From NCBI GenBank assembly GCA_009695095.1, contig SIBQ01000022.1:1-39729 (forward strand): 39,729 nt of DNA, read 5' to 3'. Each line of letters opens with the position of its first letter. Within the stretch, counting starts at the first letter, position 1. The notes under the pieces are model-generated. The model made no database searches. It saw only the letters and a list, made by a program, of their open reading frames with translations, and had not been told where the DNA came from. Both the position numbers and the translations under genes were made by a program. Below, piece after piece: positions 25,091 to 33,787 of this stretch. The DNA is from Lacunisphaera sp. (GTDB taxonomy: Bacteria; Verrucomicrobiota; Verrucomicrobiia; Opitutales; Opitutaceae).

Positions 25091-26743
25091 TTAAGGCCGG
25101 GCAGAACTGGCTGACCCCAGGCGGTAGGCAAAAATCGTGTGGATTTCGGCTGCGCGGGCGTGACCGCGGGCTCGGTGCTCCTTAGCCAGTCTCAAATGCA
25201 GCAGGGCGTAGGGTGCAACTGGCGGATCTAGTCCATCTACAAAACCAAGGCTGGCCTTGACATTGTCAATGTATTGTCCGGCTGCGGTCAGCTCCGGGTG
25301 GCGGCCGAATATTATTTCTCCCGCGGCCAATCGTCCCCGGCTTTGTTCAAATCGGCCGCGCAGAAAATCAGTGATGGCCGGGCGCGCGAAACTCAAGCGG
25401 GCATTGGGATGCATCGCGGTGGCTGATTCCAGTCTGGCCTGCACCGAGTCGGTGTCGCGCCACGCGGCCAGAGCGGCGCGATAGGCCAGGCTGGTGGGCA
25501 CCATCAGTGTGATCAAGCCGGCCGTCATGGCGACCTGCCCTGAGCGGCTGGTGATTTGCGAAATCAAATGGGCCAGCCCCGCCGCGATCACCGCCAGAGC
25601 GAGAAAGGCATACCGGTCGCTGACCACCTGATCTTGGTCAAGCAATCCCACGAAGGGCAGCAGGCTGGCGGCAGCCAGTGCGAGGAAAAGAGCGGTGGCC
25701 CGGCGGGTGCGTTTGCCCGCCAACAGTACAATCGCCAGCGCCAGCACGCCGAGCGCGAGGTAACGCTGGGAAGCAAATTGCGACAACTGCGCAGATGTCC
25801 CGTAGAAAATCGCCGTGTCGCCCGGCCAGAAAATCCGCCCGGTGTAATGACCGGTCATCGCTACCAGATGCTGGGCACGCGACCAAAGCGGGTAGCCGCT
25901 GGCGCCGGCTATCGGGGTGAAGCCGGTGTGCGGTGTGGCGGCGGCAAACAGATTGAGTGCGCCCACCAGCAGGACGACGACCAGCCATCCGGCGTATTTG
26001 TGCAACGCGCCCCGGCAGGCTTCGGCACTGTAGGGACGGGCAGCACCGGTTCCGCGGCCGCCTTCGGCGAGAATCAGGGCCAGCGGCAAACTCAGGCCGG
26101 CCGGATACAAGAGCAATGAAAGCGAAAAGAGCAGCAAGCCCGCCACTTTTCTCCCGGAAGCGCGCTAGCGCGATTGGTGCGGCAGTCTCATGTCAAGAGT
26201 CACCAGGATTGCGAATGAGGCGAAACACTGGCTTGCCAGATACAGCAAAGCCGAAGCCCAGCCGACGGTTTCCGCCCGAAGGGGATGCCCCGCGAACAGT
26301 GCGACCGCCATCACCGCACTCAATTCGCGCCAAACATGCTTGGGGCGCGTGGCATCGGAATTCACCGGCTCCAGAAATTTACTCACGATTAGAAAGAGCA
26401 GGACCGCATTTACGGCGGCGAGCAGCCAGCTCGCGGCGTGGAACACGACGGCATTGAGGCCCCCGAATCCGAACAGGCCGTCGAACATCAGCCAGCCAAG
26501 GGGCAGGTAGTAGCGAGCATAATTGAAGTTCGTCCAGGCCCACTTGATAGTGTCCCAACTGCCGCCCGTCAGATGCGGGTTCAGCAGGATATTGATGTCA
26601 TCGTCGAAATATTTCCAGGCGTGATCCAGCACCGGCCTGTTAAGAAAGAGCACAAATACCCCCAGTGCACCGCCCAGGGCGAAGAGCCTGAAAACTTCCT
26701 GGCGGTGGCTTTGGGTAAAAATCCTCACGGTCGTGTCGCGCAT
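25091..26743 (-). pseudogene. Polytopic membrane protein (TMTC/glycosyltransferase-like) with in-frame amber codon
   Basis: A reading frame of 551 codons interrupted once by TAG at 26165-26167. The start is ATG 26743 (MRDTTVRIFTQSHRQEVFRL), 25 bp after metF. The first part has DDDINILLNPHL, FNYARYYLPLGWLMFDGLFG and HPLRAETVGWASALLYLASQ. This is the loop pattern of O-mannosyltransferase-like TMTC/DUF1736 proteins (D-D near the first loop, HPLR.E.V.W). After the stop the same frame continues with LLLFSLSLLLYPAGLSLPLA, DQVVSDRYAFLALAVI and a C-terminal helical-repeat-like region. About ten membrane segments in total. One point mutation or read error would account for the split; the second part could otherwise start only at a GTG. 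Confidence 0.72.
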
Positions 26744-26768
26744 CAGGGGGACTGAGGGCGCCCATGCC

Positions 26769-27647
26769 TTACGCCGCCAGGTCCGCGGCCAGCGCCAGTG
26801 CGCTCTTCGCACGGTTCATGATGTAGAGGTGGTAGCCGGGGGCTTCGTGTGCGAGCAGGTCGCGGATTTGCGTCAGCGCCCACTCGATGCCAATGGTCTC
26901 GATGATCTCGGGCACTTCGCCGGCGGTCTCAAGGCGCTTGATGAGTTTTCCCGGCAGCGTGGCGCCGCACATCTCCGTGAAACGCTTGATCTGCTTAAGC
27001 GACAACACGGGCATAAGGCCCGGCACGATGGGCACGCTGATGCCGCGAGCCCGGCATTTTTCAACAAAGCGGTAATAGACGGCGTTGTCAAAAAACAGCT
27101 GTGTGGTGACGAAGGCCGCACCGGCGTCGACCTTGCGCTTGAGATTATCCAGATCCACTTCGAGCGACGGTGCCTCCGGGTGCTTTTCCGGATAACCGCC
27201 GACGCCGAGGCAGAAATCGGTATGGCGCGCGTTGAGCAAGGCAACCAGGTCACTGCCGTAACGCAGGCCATCCCGGAAGGGTGTGAACTCGGTCTGGCCC
27301 TTCGGCGGATCGCCGCGCAGCGTCATGATGTTGCGGTAGCCGCCGGCATGGAGTTGATCCGCAATGCCGTTCAATTCGTCGCGCGTGTGGCCGACGCAGG
27401 TAAGGTGGGGCATGACCATGAAGCCGATCTCGGTGCGCAGCAGCCCGCTGACCTGCGCTGTGCGTTTGCGGGTGCTGCCACCGGCGCCGTAGGTTACGGA
27501 CACGAAATCCGGCGCCATACGCTGCAGCGCCATGGCAGTCTGGCGCAGGGCTTCCACGCCGGCCTCATCCTTGGGCGGGAAAAATTCGAGCGAGCGTACG
27601 GTGCGCTGCGTGGCGAGCAATTCGGAGATGGGCCGGTCGGCGGTCAT
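26769..27647 (-). CDS. metF: Methylenetetrahydrofolate reductase
   Basis: The 292-aa FAD-dependent TIM-barrel enzyme reduces 5,10-methylene-THF to 5-methyl-THF for methionine synthesis. Recognisable blocks: LEFFPPKDEAG (the E-F-F-P-P motif), DFVSVTYGAGGSTR, HLTCVGHTRDEL, IMTLRGDPPKGQ, CLGVGGYPEKHPEAPS, QLFFDNAVYYRFVEKCRARG and VPIVPGLMPVLSLKQIKRF. The length is standard and the barrel is complete. It sits between two membrane-protein genes on the same strand. Confidence 0.96.
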   Translation of the reverse strand: MTADRPISELLATQRTVRSLEFFPPKDEAGVEALRQTAMALQRMAPDFVSVTYGAGGSTRKRTAQVSGLLRTEIGFMVMPHLTCVGHTRDELNGIADQLHAGGYRNIMTLRGDPPKGQTEFTPFRDGLRYGSDLVALLNARHTDFCLGVGGYPEKHPEAPSLEVDLDNLKRKVDAGAAFVTTQLFFDNAVYYRFVEKCRARGISVPIVPGLMPVLSLKQIKRFTEMCGATLPGKLIKRLETAGEVPEIIETIGIEWALTQIRDLLAHEAPGYHLYIMNRAKSALALAADLAA

Positions 27648-27698
27648 TTGTGCATCAATGCCTTTGCCAGCGAGGCGGTGTAAAGCCCAGACTGCGTC

Positions 27699-29549
27699 TT
27701 ACCGCGGCGGGGCCGTGGTGATCGTGGCCTCGAGGATCAGGCGGGTTTCCGTCTCGGCCGCCGGCAGCAGTGAGAAGTAGGGGGCTCGCCACCGTGCGTG
27801 GGTGCGAATAAAGTCCGAACTCGGCCCGGTTTTGCCGAGCACGAGGTAACGCAGGCCGGATTTCTGCCAGCGCCGGGCAACTTCCTCGGGCTTGAGGCTG
27901 GCATCAAACAGCCAGGCCACTTCCGGACTCCATAACGGCACGGTCGCGGAACCGATGGCCGCCAAGACCCGCGGGAGGCTGGCGTCATCCGTCACAATCC
28001 GACCCCGGCCGGGTAGCGGTTTGAGTTTCGTCAGCAATTCCTGCTCCCCAGCCCGCACCGCATCGGTGAACTGCCGTCCGGCCTGCAGCCAGTCGCGCAC
28101 CGCGGCCCGGTAGGGATTTTCCAGCAGCACCAGCGTCTTGGGCAGCGACTCAAGCAGCACCAGCGCGACGGCCAGCGCGGCATACTTCGCCGCTTCTGCA
28201 TGCCGGATAAAAAGCCCGAGGGCGTAACTGGCCACGATCACCAGCAGGCCAAACGCCGGGCTCAGCACACGCAGCGAATAGAACAATCCGCCGGCGGTGT
28301 GGGCCAACGACAAAAACCAAAGCGCGAAGCTGAGCGCCACGAACCAAGCCACGACTTGCGCCTCGCGCAGGCGCTGGACCAACAGGATCATCAGCGCGAC
28401 GAGTCCGAGCACAGCCGGCAGCGCCCAGAGCAAAAAGTAACGACCCAGTCCCTGCCAGTCCGCGGCCGTGGCCAGTGCTGCGGTGTGGGGGGCATGAAAC
28501 GCCTCCGTCCATGCCACAAATACCGGGTTCACCGGAAACAGCCCGCCCAGATCCAGGCTGTAGAGCGGGTTGCCCGTCAGCGCCCACACCCGCAGCGGCC
28601 AAACAAGAGTGGTAGGTAAGGCGACCAGGGCCAGAATGATTATGCGTCGCCGCGGAAGTTTCATGAACCCGGCGGCCACGATCGCGGCCACGGCGAAGAC
28701 CGCGCCGTATTCCCGCGTACTTGCCGCCGCGATGGCAAAAAGGCCGGTGAGCGGGGCCCAGCGTCTGCCGTCCTCCTCGCGTAAGTGATGCAGGCACCAT
28801 ACGATTCCCGCCACCGCAAGGGCGCCCATGCCCGTCTCCTGCCCGATCAGGAAGGACCAGGTGAGCTGCGGGCACGCCGCCGCAAGCAACACTGCGCGCC
28901 GCGCCACCACCTCGCCGCCCCAGCGACTGGCCAGCCGCCAGATGACCTCGTGCAGCGACAGCAATTGCAGCGCCACGACCGGCGAGGTCCACAGCGCATG
29001 CTTGTTGCCGCCGCAGCCGTAGGCCCACGCATACAGGCTGGCAATGCCGGGCGGAACGCTTTCCGTCCAGTAGTAGCGGACAAAATCCCCGCCGCTGCGC
29101 GGTGGATAAAAATCGAGTGAACCGAATTGCAGCATCTGCTCGGCCAGATAACTCCAGCGAAAATATACATCCGGCCCGCTGAGTGGCTGGGTGATGAGCC
29201 GGTAGCCGACGACCGCCCAGAAGACCAGGTAGAGCGGCCACCAGTAACCCATCCAGGTAAAGCAGGCGAAGGATGAAGTGAGCTCCGTCGCGCCACGCCG
29301 CGCGGGCACGAGGCGCGCGGTCAGGGCCACAAGTCCGAGCGAGACGGCGATCGTGACCAAGGAGATGGTGATTCCCGTGCAGGCTAAAAACAGCACGACG
29401 ACGTAGAGCGTGGCGCTGGAGGCAGTGAACGCCGCGGCCAGCGACCACGGCAGGCGCAGGGCGCGAAGCAGCATCGAGCCCGGCAGCAGCAATCCGGCGA
29501 GCAGGAGGGCTAGGCGGAGAACGATGAAGGGTGGGGCTGACCAATCCAT
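27699..29549 (-). CDS. Polytopic membrane protein, GT-C glycosyltransferase-like
   Basis: A 616-aa protein with about 11-13 hydrophobic segments, then a soluble C-terminal part from about residue 480. The first long periplasmic loop contains QPLSGPDVYFRWSYLAEQML, FGSLDFYPPRSGGDFVRYYW. An acidic residue in that loop (GPDVYFRW) is the hallmark position of GT-C enzymes (PMT/ArnT/GT39-like), which use polyprenyl-phosphate sugars. The C-terminal part (GRIVTDDASLPRVLAAIGSA, SGLRYLVLGKTG) resembles the soluble tail of such proteins. Not assignable to a characterised family. It lies upstream of metF and the similar, amber-split membrane protein. Confidence 0.68.
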   Translation of the reverse strand: MDWSAPPFIVLRLALLLAGLLLPGSMLLRALRLPWSLAAAFTASSATLYVVVLFLACTGITISLVTIAVSLGLVALTARLVPARRGATELTSSFACFTWMGYWWPLYLVFWAVVGYRLITQPLSGPDVYFRWSYLAEQMLQFGSLDFYPPRSGGDFVRYYWTESVPPGIASLYAWAYGCGGNKHALWTSPVVALQLLSLHEVIWRLASRWGGEVVARRAVLLAAACPQLTWSFLIGQETGMGALAVAGIVWCLHHLREEDGRRWAPLTGLFAIAAASTREYGAVFAVAAIVAAGFMKLPRRRIIILALVALPTTLVWPLRVWALTGNPLYSLDLGGLFPVNPVFVAWTEAFHAPHTAALATAADWQGLGRYFLLWALPAVLGLVALMILLVQRLREAQVVAWFVALSFALWFLSLAHTAGGLFYSLRVLSPAFGLLVIVASYALGLFIRHAEAAKYAALAVALVLLESLPKTLVLLENPYRAAVRDWLQAGRQFTDAVRAGEQELLTKLKPLPGRGRIVTDDASLPRVLAAIGSATVPLWSPEVAWLFDASLKPEEVARRWQKSGLRYLVLGKTGPSSDFIRTHARWRAPYFSLLPAAETETRLILEATITTAPPR

Positions 29550-29632
29550 GCGGCGCCCAGACCGCTAGCAGGTGGTGGCGGCATGGCAATGGTGGAGCGC
29601 GGCGGTGTCCGGCAATGAATTACCCTTAAAAC

Positions 29633-29693
29633 TGTGGGAGCGAGCTTGCTCGCGATGTTTGCATGAAGGAGGCGCGAGCAAGCGCGCTCCACA
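29633..29693. repeat. REP doublet (REPIN-type)
   Basis: Left arm 29633-29654 begins TGTGGGAGCGAGCTTGCTCG; right arm 29673-29693 ends AGCGCGCTCCACA. The arms are inverse complements apart from one indel and one mismatch, with an 18-nt spacer. Each arm has the GTGGGAGC...GCTTGCTCGCG shape well known from Pseudomonas REP elements. It sits between rlmN and the membrane-protein gene. Confidence 0.75.
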
Positions 29694-29709
29694 AGAGTGC
29701 TATCGCCCA

Positions 29710-30825
29710 CTAGCCCACGGCCCCCTCGCGGGCTTTCTCCGTTTTCAGCCGCAACTGACCGCACGCGGCGTCAATGGCATGGCCTTTCTCGCGGCGCAGT
29801 GTGACCGAGACGCCCCCGTCGAAGAGGACGCGGGCGAATCTTTTCTGCCGGGTGAGGCCGGGGCGCTTCCACGGCAGGCCCTCGACAGTGTTGTAGGGGA
29901 TAAGGTTCACATGGGCGTGCAGATCGTAGGCGATGTCGCGGAGTTTTTGGGCCTGTTCGAGCGAGTCGTTGACGTCCGAGATGAGAATGAACTCGAGCGT
30001 GGCCATGCGGCCGTGCTTTTCGGAAAACTCCCGCACGGCGGGCAGCAGCTCCTTGAGCGGCCATTTCTTGTTGATTGGCATGATCTGTTCGCGCACCTCG
30101 TCGGTGGCGCCGTGCAGGCTGACGGCGAGGCGGATGCCCAGCGGCTCGTCGGCGAGCTGCTTGATTTTTGGCACCAGGCCGGAGGTGGAGAGGGTGATGC
30201 GGCGCGCGCCGAAGCCGAGGCCCCACCCGGCATTGAGGATGGTGAGCGCGCGGATGATGGCGTCGTAATTATGCAGCGGCTCGCCCATGCCCATGACGAC
30301 GAGGTTGTCGAACGACACCAGCTCTGCGCGGGCGCGCAACGTACGGCTGTCCTCCTGCCGGCAGACCTGGATGAGCTGGTGGACGATTTCGCCGGCGGAG
30401 AGGTTGCGCTTGAGACCCTCGAGGCCGGAGGCGCAAAATTTGCAGCCCATGGCGCAACCGACCTGGGTGGAGATGCAGATGGTCTTGCGCGAGTTCTCCT
30501 GGCCGACGCCGAGCTGCGGCGCGCGGATGATGACAGTCTCGATGAGCGACCGGTCGCCAAGTTCGAGGAGGAGCTTGTCAGTGACGTCCTCGGACTGCCG
30601 GGTCAGGACAAAGCGGGTCGGCTCAAGCTCAAAGGTGGCGGCCAGCCAGGCGCGGAGCGGGCGGGAAAGGTTGGTCATCTCGTCCCAGGTACGGACGCGC
30701 TTCTTGTAGAGCCACACCAGGATCTGGCGGGCGCGAAACGCCGGGTGCCCCTCCGCCTGCAGGCGGGCGGTGAGCGAGTCGCGCGTCTCGCCGTGGATGG
30801 CCGGTTTTTCGGGAGTGAAAAGCAT
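29710..30825 (-). CDS. rlmN: 23S rRNA (adenine2503-C2)-methyltransferase
   Basis: The 371-aa radical-SAM dual-specificity methyltransferase modifies A2503 of 23S rRNA and A37 of some tRNAs. The start at ATG 30825 (MLFTPEKPAIHGETRDSLTA) gives a normal length; the longer in-frame extension overlaps the divergent promoter region. The 4Fe-4S motif is CAMGCKFC (Cys124, 128, 131). The transiently methylated cysteine is Cys355 in AACGQLR, matching the position in E. coli. STQVGCAMGC, VVMGMGEPLHNYD, LSTSGLVPKI and AVSLHGATDEVR are all family signatures. It is transcribed divergently from the LptF/G gene. Confidence 0.96.
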   Translation of the reverse strand: MLFTPEKPAIHGETRDSLTARLQAEGHPAFRARQILVWLYKKRVRTWDEMTNLSRPLRAWLAATFELEPTRFVLTRQSEDVTDKLLLELGDRSLIETVIIRAPQLGVGQENSRKTICISTQVGCAMGCKFCASGLEGLKRNLSAGEIVHQLIQVCRQEDSRTLRARAELVSFDNLVVMGMGEPLHNYDAIIRALTILNAGWGLGFGARRITLSTSGLVPKIKQLADEPLGIRLAVSLHGATDEVREQIMPINKKWPLKELLPAVREFSEKHGRMATLEFILISDVNDSLEQAQKLRDIAYDLHAHVNLIPYNTVEGLPWKRPGLTRQKRFARVLFDGGVSVTLRREKGHAIDAACGQLRLKTEKAREGAVG

Positions 30826-30940
30826 GCGGGTCCGGACAGTGGAGGAATGGGGGCGGGGAGTTGAGAGAAAAATCGCGGGGCCAAAGTCAGGCGTTGCTGT
30901 CTTATTCTCAATCCTCAACCTTCAACATACAACCCGCCTT

Positions 30941-32080
30941 ATGAACCTCATTCACCGGCATATCTTCGCCAATGTCGTGCTGACGTGCGGGGCGGCCGTG
31001 GGGTTGTTCGCGTTTGTGCTGATGATCGGTAACGCGCTGAAGGACCTGCTCGGCCCCATGCTAGCCGGCCAGCTGTCGATCGATTCTTCCATCCGGCTCA
31101 TCGGGCTGCTCGTGCCGTTTGTGGTGTCGTATGCTTTGCCCATGGGCATGCTGACGGGCATCCTGCTGGTGCTCGGGCGGATGTCGGCAGACCGGGAAAT
31201 CACGGCGCTGCGCGCGGCCGGGGTAAGTGTCGTGTGGCTGTCGGCCCCCATCATTTTCTTCGCCCTGATCGGCGTGGTGCTGGCCGGACTGATCAATTTC
31301 CAGTTCATGCCGGTGGCGCGGCTGACCTACCAGCGCGAATTCGCCGAGGCAGTGCGGCAGAACCCGCTCAGTTTCATCGTGCCCAAAACCTTTATCCGGG
31401 ATTTTCCCGGCCTCGTCATCTACGCCGGCGACAAACAGGGGGACATCATGCAGGACATCTGGGTGTGGGAGCTCGACCGGCAGAACCGGGTGATTCACTC
31501 TGGCCGGGCCACCTCCGGGCGGATCAACTTCGACGAGAAGAACAACAAACTCGTGCTGGGTCTGGCCAACCTGCAGGCTGAGCTGCACGACGAGAAGGAT
31601 CCGGAGAACATGGCCAAGGTGCACAGCGGCGGCGGCTCGGACCTTGCCACCTTCGACCTGTCGCTCGAGCGGCTGACCGGCGAGCGCGTGGTGCAGAAAA
31701 AACTGAAGTGGTTCACCTTCGGCCAGCTCGTGGCGGAGTGGCGCCGGCTGAACCGACCCGATCCGAACGTGCCGGCGGCCGAGCGGGCGAAGCAGCAGAT
31801 GCGGGTGCAGATAATCATCCACGAGAAATTCGCCACGGCGTTCTCCGTGCTCTCCTTTGCCCTCATCGCGGTGCCACTCGGCATCAAGGTGTCGCGGAAG
31901 GAAACCTCTGCCAATCTAGGCGTCGGGCTGGCCCTGGCCCTGGCCTACTATTTTGCGACCATCGTGATGGGCTGGTTTGACAACCATCCGGCGCTGCGGC
32001 CCGACCTGTTAATGTGGCTGCCCAACGTCGTCTTCCAGTCGCTCGGGTTGTGGATGTTTTACAGGGTGGACCGGGCGTGA
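30941..32080 (+). CDS. LptF/LptG-family LPS export permease
   Basis: A 379-aa YjgP/YjgQ permease. The start is ATG 30941 (MNLIHRHIFANVVLTCGAAV). Three N-terminal membrane segments (to about residue 115) carry the family phrase GILLVLGRMSADREITALRAAG. A periplasmic beta-jellyroll of about 180 residues follows (FVPKT-like FIVPKTFIRDFPGLVIYAGD). Three C-terminal segments follow (AFSVLSFALIAVPLGIKVSR, LALAYYFATIVMGWF). It should work with LptB (7354-8085) to extract LPS. Whether it is LptF or LptG cannot be decided, and only one such gene is in the window. Confidence 0.9.
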   Translation: MNLIHRHIFANVVLTCGAAVGLFAFVLMIGNALKDLLGPMLAGQLSIDSSIRLIGLLVPFVVSYALPMGMLTGILLVLGRMSADREITALRAAGVSVVWLSAPIIFFALIGVVLAGLINFQFMPVARLTYQREFAEAVRQNPLSFIVPKTFIRDFPGLVIYAGDKQGDIMQDIWVWELDRQNRVIHSGRATSGRINFDEKNNKLVLGLANLQAELHDEKDPENMAKVHSGGGSDLATFDLSLERLTGERVVQKKLKWFTFGQLVAEWRRLNRPDPNVPAAERAKQQMRVQIIIHEKFATAFSVLSFALIAVPLGIKVSRKETSANLGVGLALALAYYFATIVMGWFDNHPALRPDLLMWLPNVVFQSLGLWMFYRVDRA

Positions 32081-32214
32081 AACACCCGCCGGCCAAAAGA
32101 CCCTTGGAGGCTGCGGCAGTTTGGTTTACGACTGGATAATGCACCGGATATTAACGGTAACTGCAGGCCGGGCCGGGCCGTCACTTGCCGTGTGGCCCAT
32201 CTCTGCACAACTCC

Positions 32215-32802
32215 ATGGCTGATGAATCGTTCGACCTCGTCGGTTGCCTCACCCGCGTGAGCCAACGCGACCAGACGGCTGCCCGGCTGCTGGTCGAGCA
32301 CCTCTATCCCCTGGTCATCCGCATCGTCCGCTCCCATCTGCCCCGGCGCGTCGCCGAGGAAGACCTCGCGCAGGACATCTTTCTTAAAATGTTCACCCGC
32401 CTCGAACAATACCAGGGCAAAGTGCCGTTCCCTCACTGGGTATCCCGCATCGCGGTGACAACTTGCATCGACCAGCTGCGCGTGCAGAAGAGCCGGCCGG
32501 AGTTCCGCTGGGCCGACCTGTCGGAGAGCGAGGCCGAGGTGCTCGACCACGTCCTCACCAACGAGCGCGATGCGACCCCCGGCGACGCCCTTGCGGCCCG
32601 CGAGCTCGTCCACCAGCTGCTCGGCCAGCTCAAGCCCGACGACCGGCTGGTCATCCAGCTGCTCGACCTCGAGCAGAAGACCATCGCCGAGATCAGCGCC
32701 GCCACCGGCTGGAACCAGACCCTCGTCAAGGTGCGCGCTTTTCGCGCGAGACGGAAATTGCAAAAGCTATTCCAGGAACTACAAAGCAAGGAGAAGCCAT
32801 GA
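32215..32802 (+). CDS. ECF-type RNA polymerase sigma factor
   Basis: A 195-aa sigma-70-family factor with regions 2 and 4 only. Region 2 reads RIVRSHLPRRVAEEDLAQDI, FLKMFTRLEQYQGKVPFPHW, VSRIAVTTCIDQLR; EEDLAQDIF is the core-binding part. Region 4 reads LVIQLLDLEQKTIAEISAAT and GWNQTLVKVRAFRARRKLQ, a helix-turn-helix. The start is ATG 32215 (MADESFDLVGCLTRVSQ). It overlaps the next gene by 4 nt (ATGA) and is followed by a membrane protein and a Spy-like protein, the layout of envelope- or metal-stress sigma modules. Confidence 0.9.
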   Translation: MADESFDLVGCLTRVSQRDQTAARLLVEHLYPLVIRIVRSHLPRRVAEEDLAQDIFLKMFTRLEQYQGKVPFPHWVSRIAVTTCIDQLRVQKSRPEFRWADLSESEAEVLDHVLTNERDATPGDALAARELVHQLLGQLKPDDRLVIQLLDLEQKTIAEISAATGWNQTLVKVRAFRARRKLQKLFQELQSKEKP

Positions 32803-33092
32803 ACCACTTCGATCACCAATGGCAGAAACTCACCACGCTGGCCCGGTCGGCCGGCGAGCCCCGCGATGCGACGGCCCCGTCTGGCTTTGCCACCCGCGTG
32901 GCGGCCCGGGCCGCCCGGGCCCCGGCCGCCAGTCCGTGGGCGGCGTTCGAGCGCTTTGCCCTGCGTGGCCTGATGGTCGCCGTGGCGCTCAGCGTGGCCG
33001 CGGTCGCCTTCAATTATGCGGAGATCATGTCCGAATCGACGGATGATCTGGCCCTGACCGACACGGTTGGTGAGATGCTGGATCTACCCTGA
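32799..33092 (+). CDS. Small single-pass membrane protein, putative anti-sigma factor
   Basis: A 97-aa protein, not matching a named family. The N-terminal 50 residues are cytoplasmic in character (MNHFDHQWQKLTTLARSAGE, then an alanine/arginine-rich helix). One membrane segment lies at about 53-70 (LRGLMVAVALSVAAVAFNYA), and a short acidic tail follows. This is the topology of minimal anti-sigma factors such as CnrY. A good ribosome site (AAGGAG) precedes the ATG, and the start overlaps the sigma-factor stop. Assignment as anti-sigma rests on position and topology. Confidence 0.65.
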   Translation: MNHFDHQWQKLTTLARSAGEPRDATAPSGFATRVAARAARAPAASPWAAFERFALRGLMVAVALSVAAVAFNYAEIMSESTDDLALTDTVGEMLDLP

Positions 33093-33586
33093 TGAACAAG
33101 CCCTGGAAACTCATCCTGGTCCTGGTGGGCATCTTCGCCGCCGGGGTGGTCACCGGCGCCTTTGTGACGCTGCGCGTGGGCCGGGAGATGATGGCCAAGC
33201 GTGCCATACCCGAGCAGTGGGCGCCCCAGCGACTGAAGCAGCTGGCCGGACGGCTCGACTTGCAACCGGAGCAGGTGGAGCAGCTCCGGCCCATCATGCG
33301 GCGCAACATGGAGGAACTGAACCGGCTGCGCACTTACAGCCTGACGGAAACCAGGAGCGTGTTCGAACGCCTAGAGCGGGAGATTTCGGAAAAACTCACG
33401 CCCGAGCAGCGCGCCAAGTTCGAGCAGATGAACCGGGAAATGCGTGAGCGGACGAAAAAGTACAATGATCGCCGGGCCCGTCCGCCCGGCTCCGACTGGC
33501 CCCGCCCGGAACGCGAGCGGCCGATGGGCGAGCCCGGCAAGCCTCCAGGGCAGCGGCACCCGCCGGACAAACCGCCTGGCAACTAG
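33092..33586 (+). CDS. Spy/CpxP/CnrX-like periplasmic sensor-type protein
   Basis: A 164-aa protein with an N-terminal membrane anchor (KLILVLVGIFAAGVVTGAFV) and a helical periplasmic domain. The LTxxQ-type pattern is seen twice: LDLQPEQVEQLRPIMRRNM and KLTPEQRAKFEQMNREMRE. This is the helical-hairpin family of Spy, CpxP, ZraP and the metal sensor CnrX. The C-terminal 40 residues are proline/arginine-rich and probably disordered. It starts within the stop codon of the preceding gene (TGATG), so the three genes are translationally coupled. The likely job is to sense envelope or metal stress and release the sigma factor. Confidence 0.78.
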   Translation: MNKPWKLILVLVGIFAAGVVTGAFVTLRVGREMMAKRAIPEQWAPQRLKQLAGRLDLQPEQVEQLRPIMRRNMEELNRLRTYSLTETRSVFERLEREISEKLTPEQRAKFEQMNREMRERTKKYNDRRARPPGSDWPRPERERPMGEPGKPPGQRHPPDKPPGN

Positions 33587-33598
33587 CCAATTGATCGA

Positions 33599-33630
33599 CG
33601 GACGCCCGGGGTGGCGGCCGTTTTTATTTT
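33599..33630 (+). terminator. Rho-independent terminator of the sigma-factor operon
   Basis: CGGACGCC (33599-33606) and GGCGGCCG (33613-33620) pair with one mismatch around a 6-nt loop, followed by TTTTTATTTT. It lies 13 bp after the Spy-like stop codon and just ahead of the SRP RNA promoter. Confidence 0.65.
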
Positions 33631-33632
33631 GG

Positions 33633-33660
33633 TTGAAAGGGGAGAGGGCCGACCTACCTT
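33633..33660 (+). promoter_or_regulatory. Putative sigma-70 promoter of the SRP RNA gene
   Basis: TTGAAA at 33633-33638 and TACCTT at 33655-33660, separated by 16 bp. Transcription would begin about 7 bp downstream, at about 33667, which coincides with the first paired base of the SRP RNA. Confidence 0.5.
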
Positions 33661-33667
33661 TCACCTT

Positions 33668-33764
33668 GGCCAGGCGCCATGCATGGGGCAGGCGCGTGAA
33701 CCCCGCCAGGGCCGGAAGGCAGCAACGGTGACGACGTCCTCCCAGTGCCGTGGATTGCCTGGCC
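33668..33764 (+). ncRNA. ffs: 4.5S signal recognition particle RNA (small bacterial type)
   Basis: A roughly 97-nt hairpin RNA. The ends pair (GGCCAGGC at 33668 with GCCTGGCC at 33757-33764). The apical domain carries the universally conserved SRP signature: CCAGGGCCGGAAGGCAGCAA (33706-33725), i.e. GGAA tetraloop plus the AGCA side of the symmetric internal loop that binds Ffh. It has no Alu domain, as in most Gram-negative bacteria. It lies between convergent genes, behind its own promoter. Confidence 0.92.
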
Positions 33765-33787
33765 ACTTTATTGCCAGGCGGCGATGC

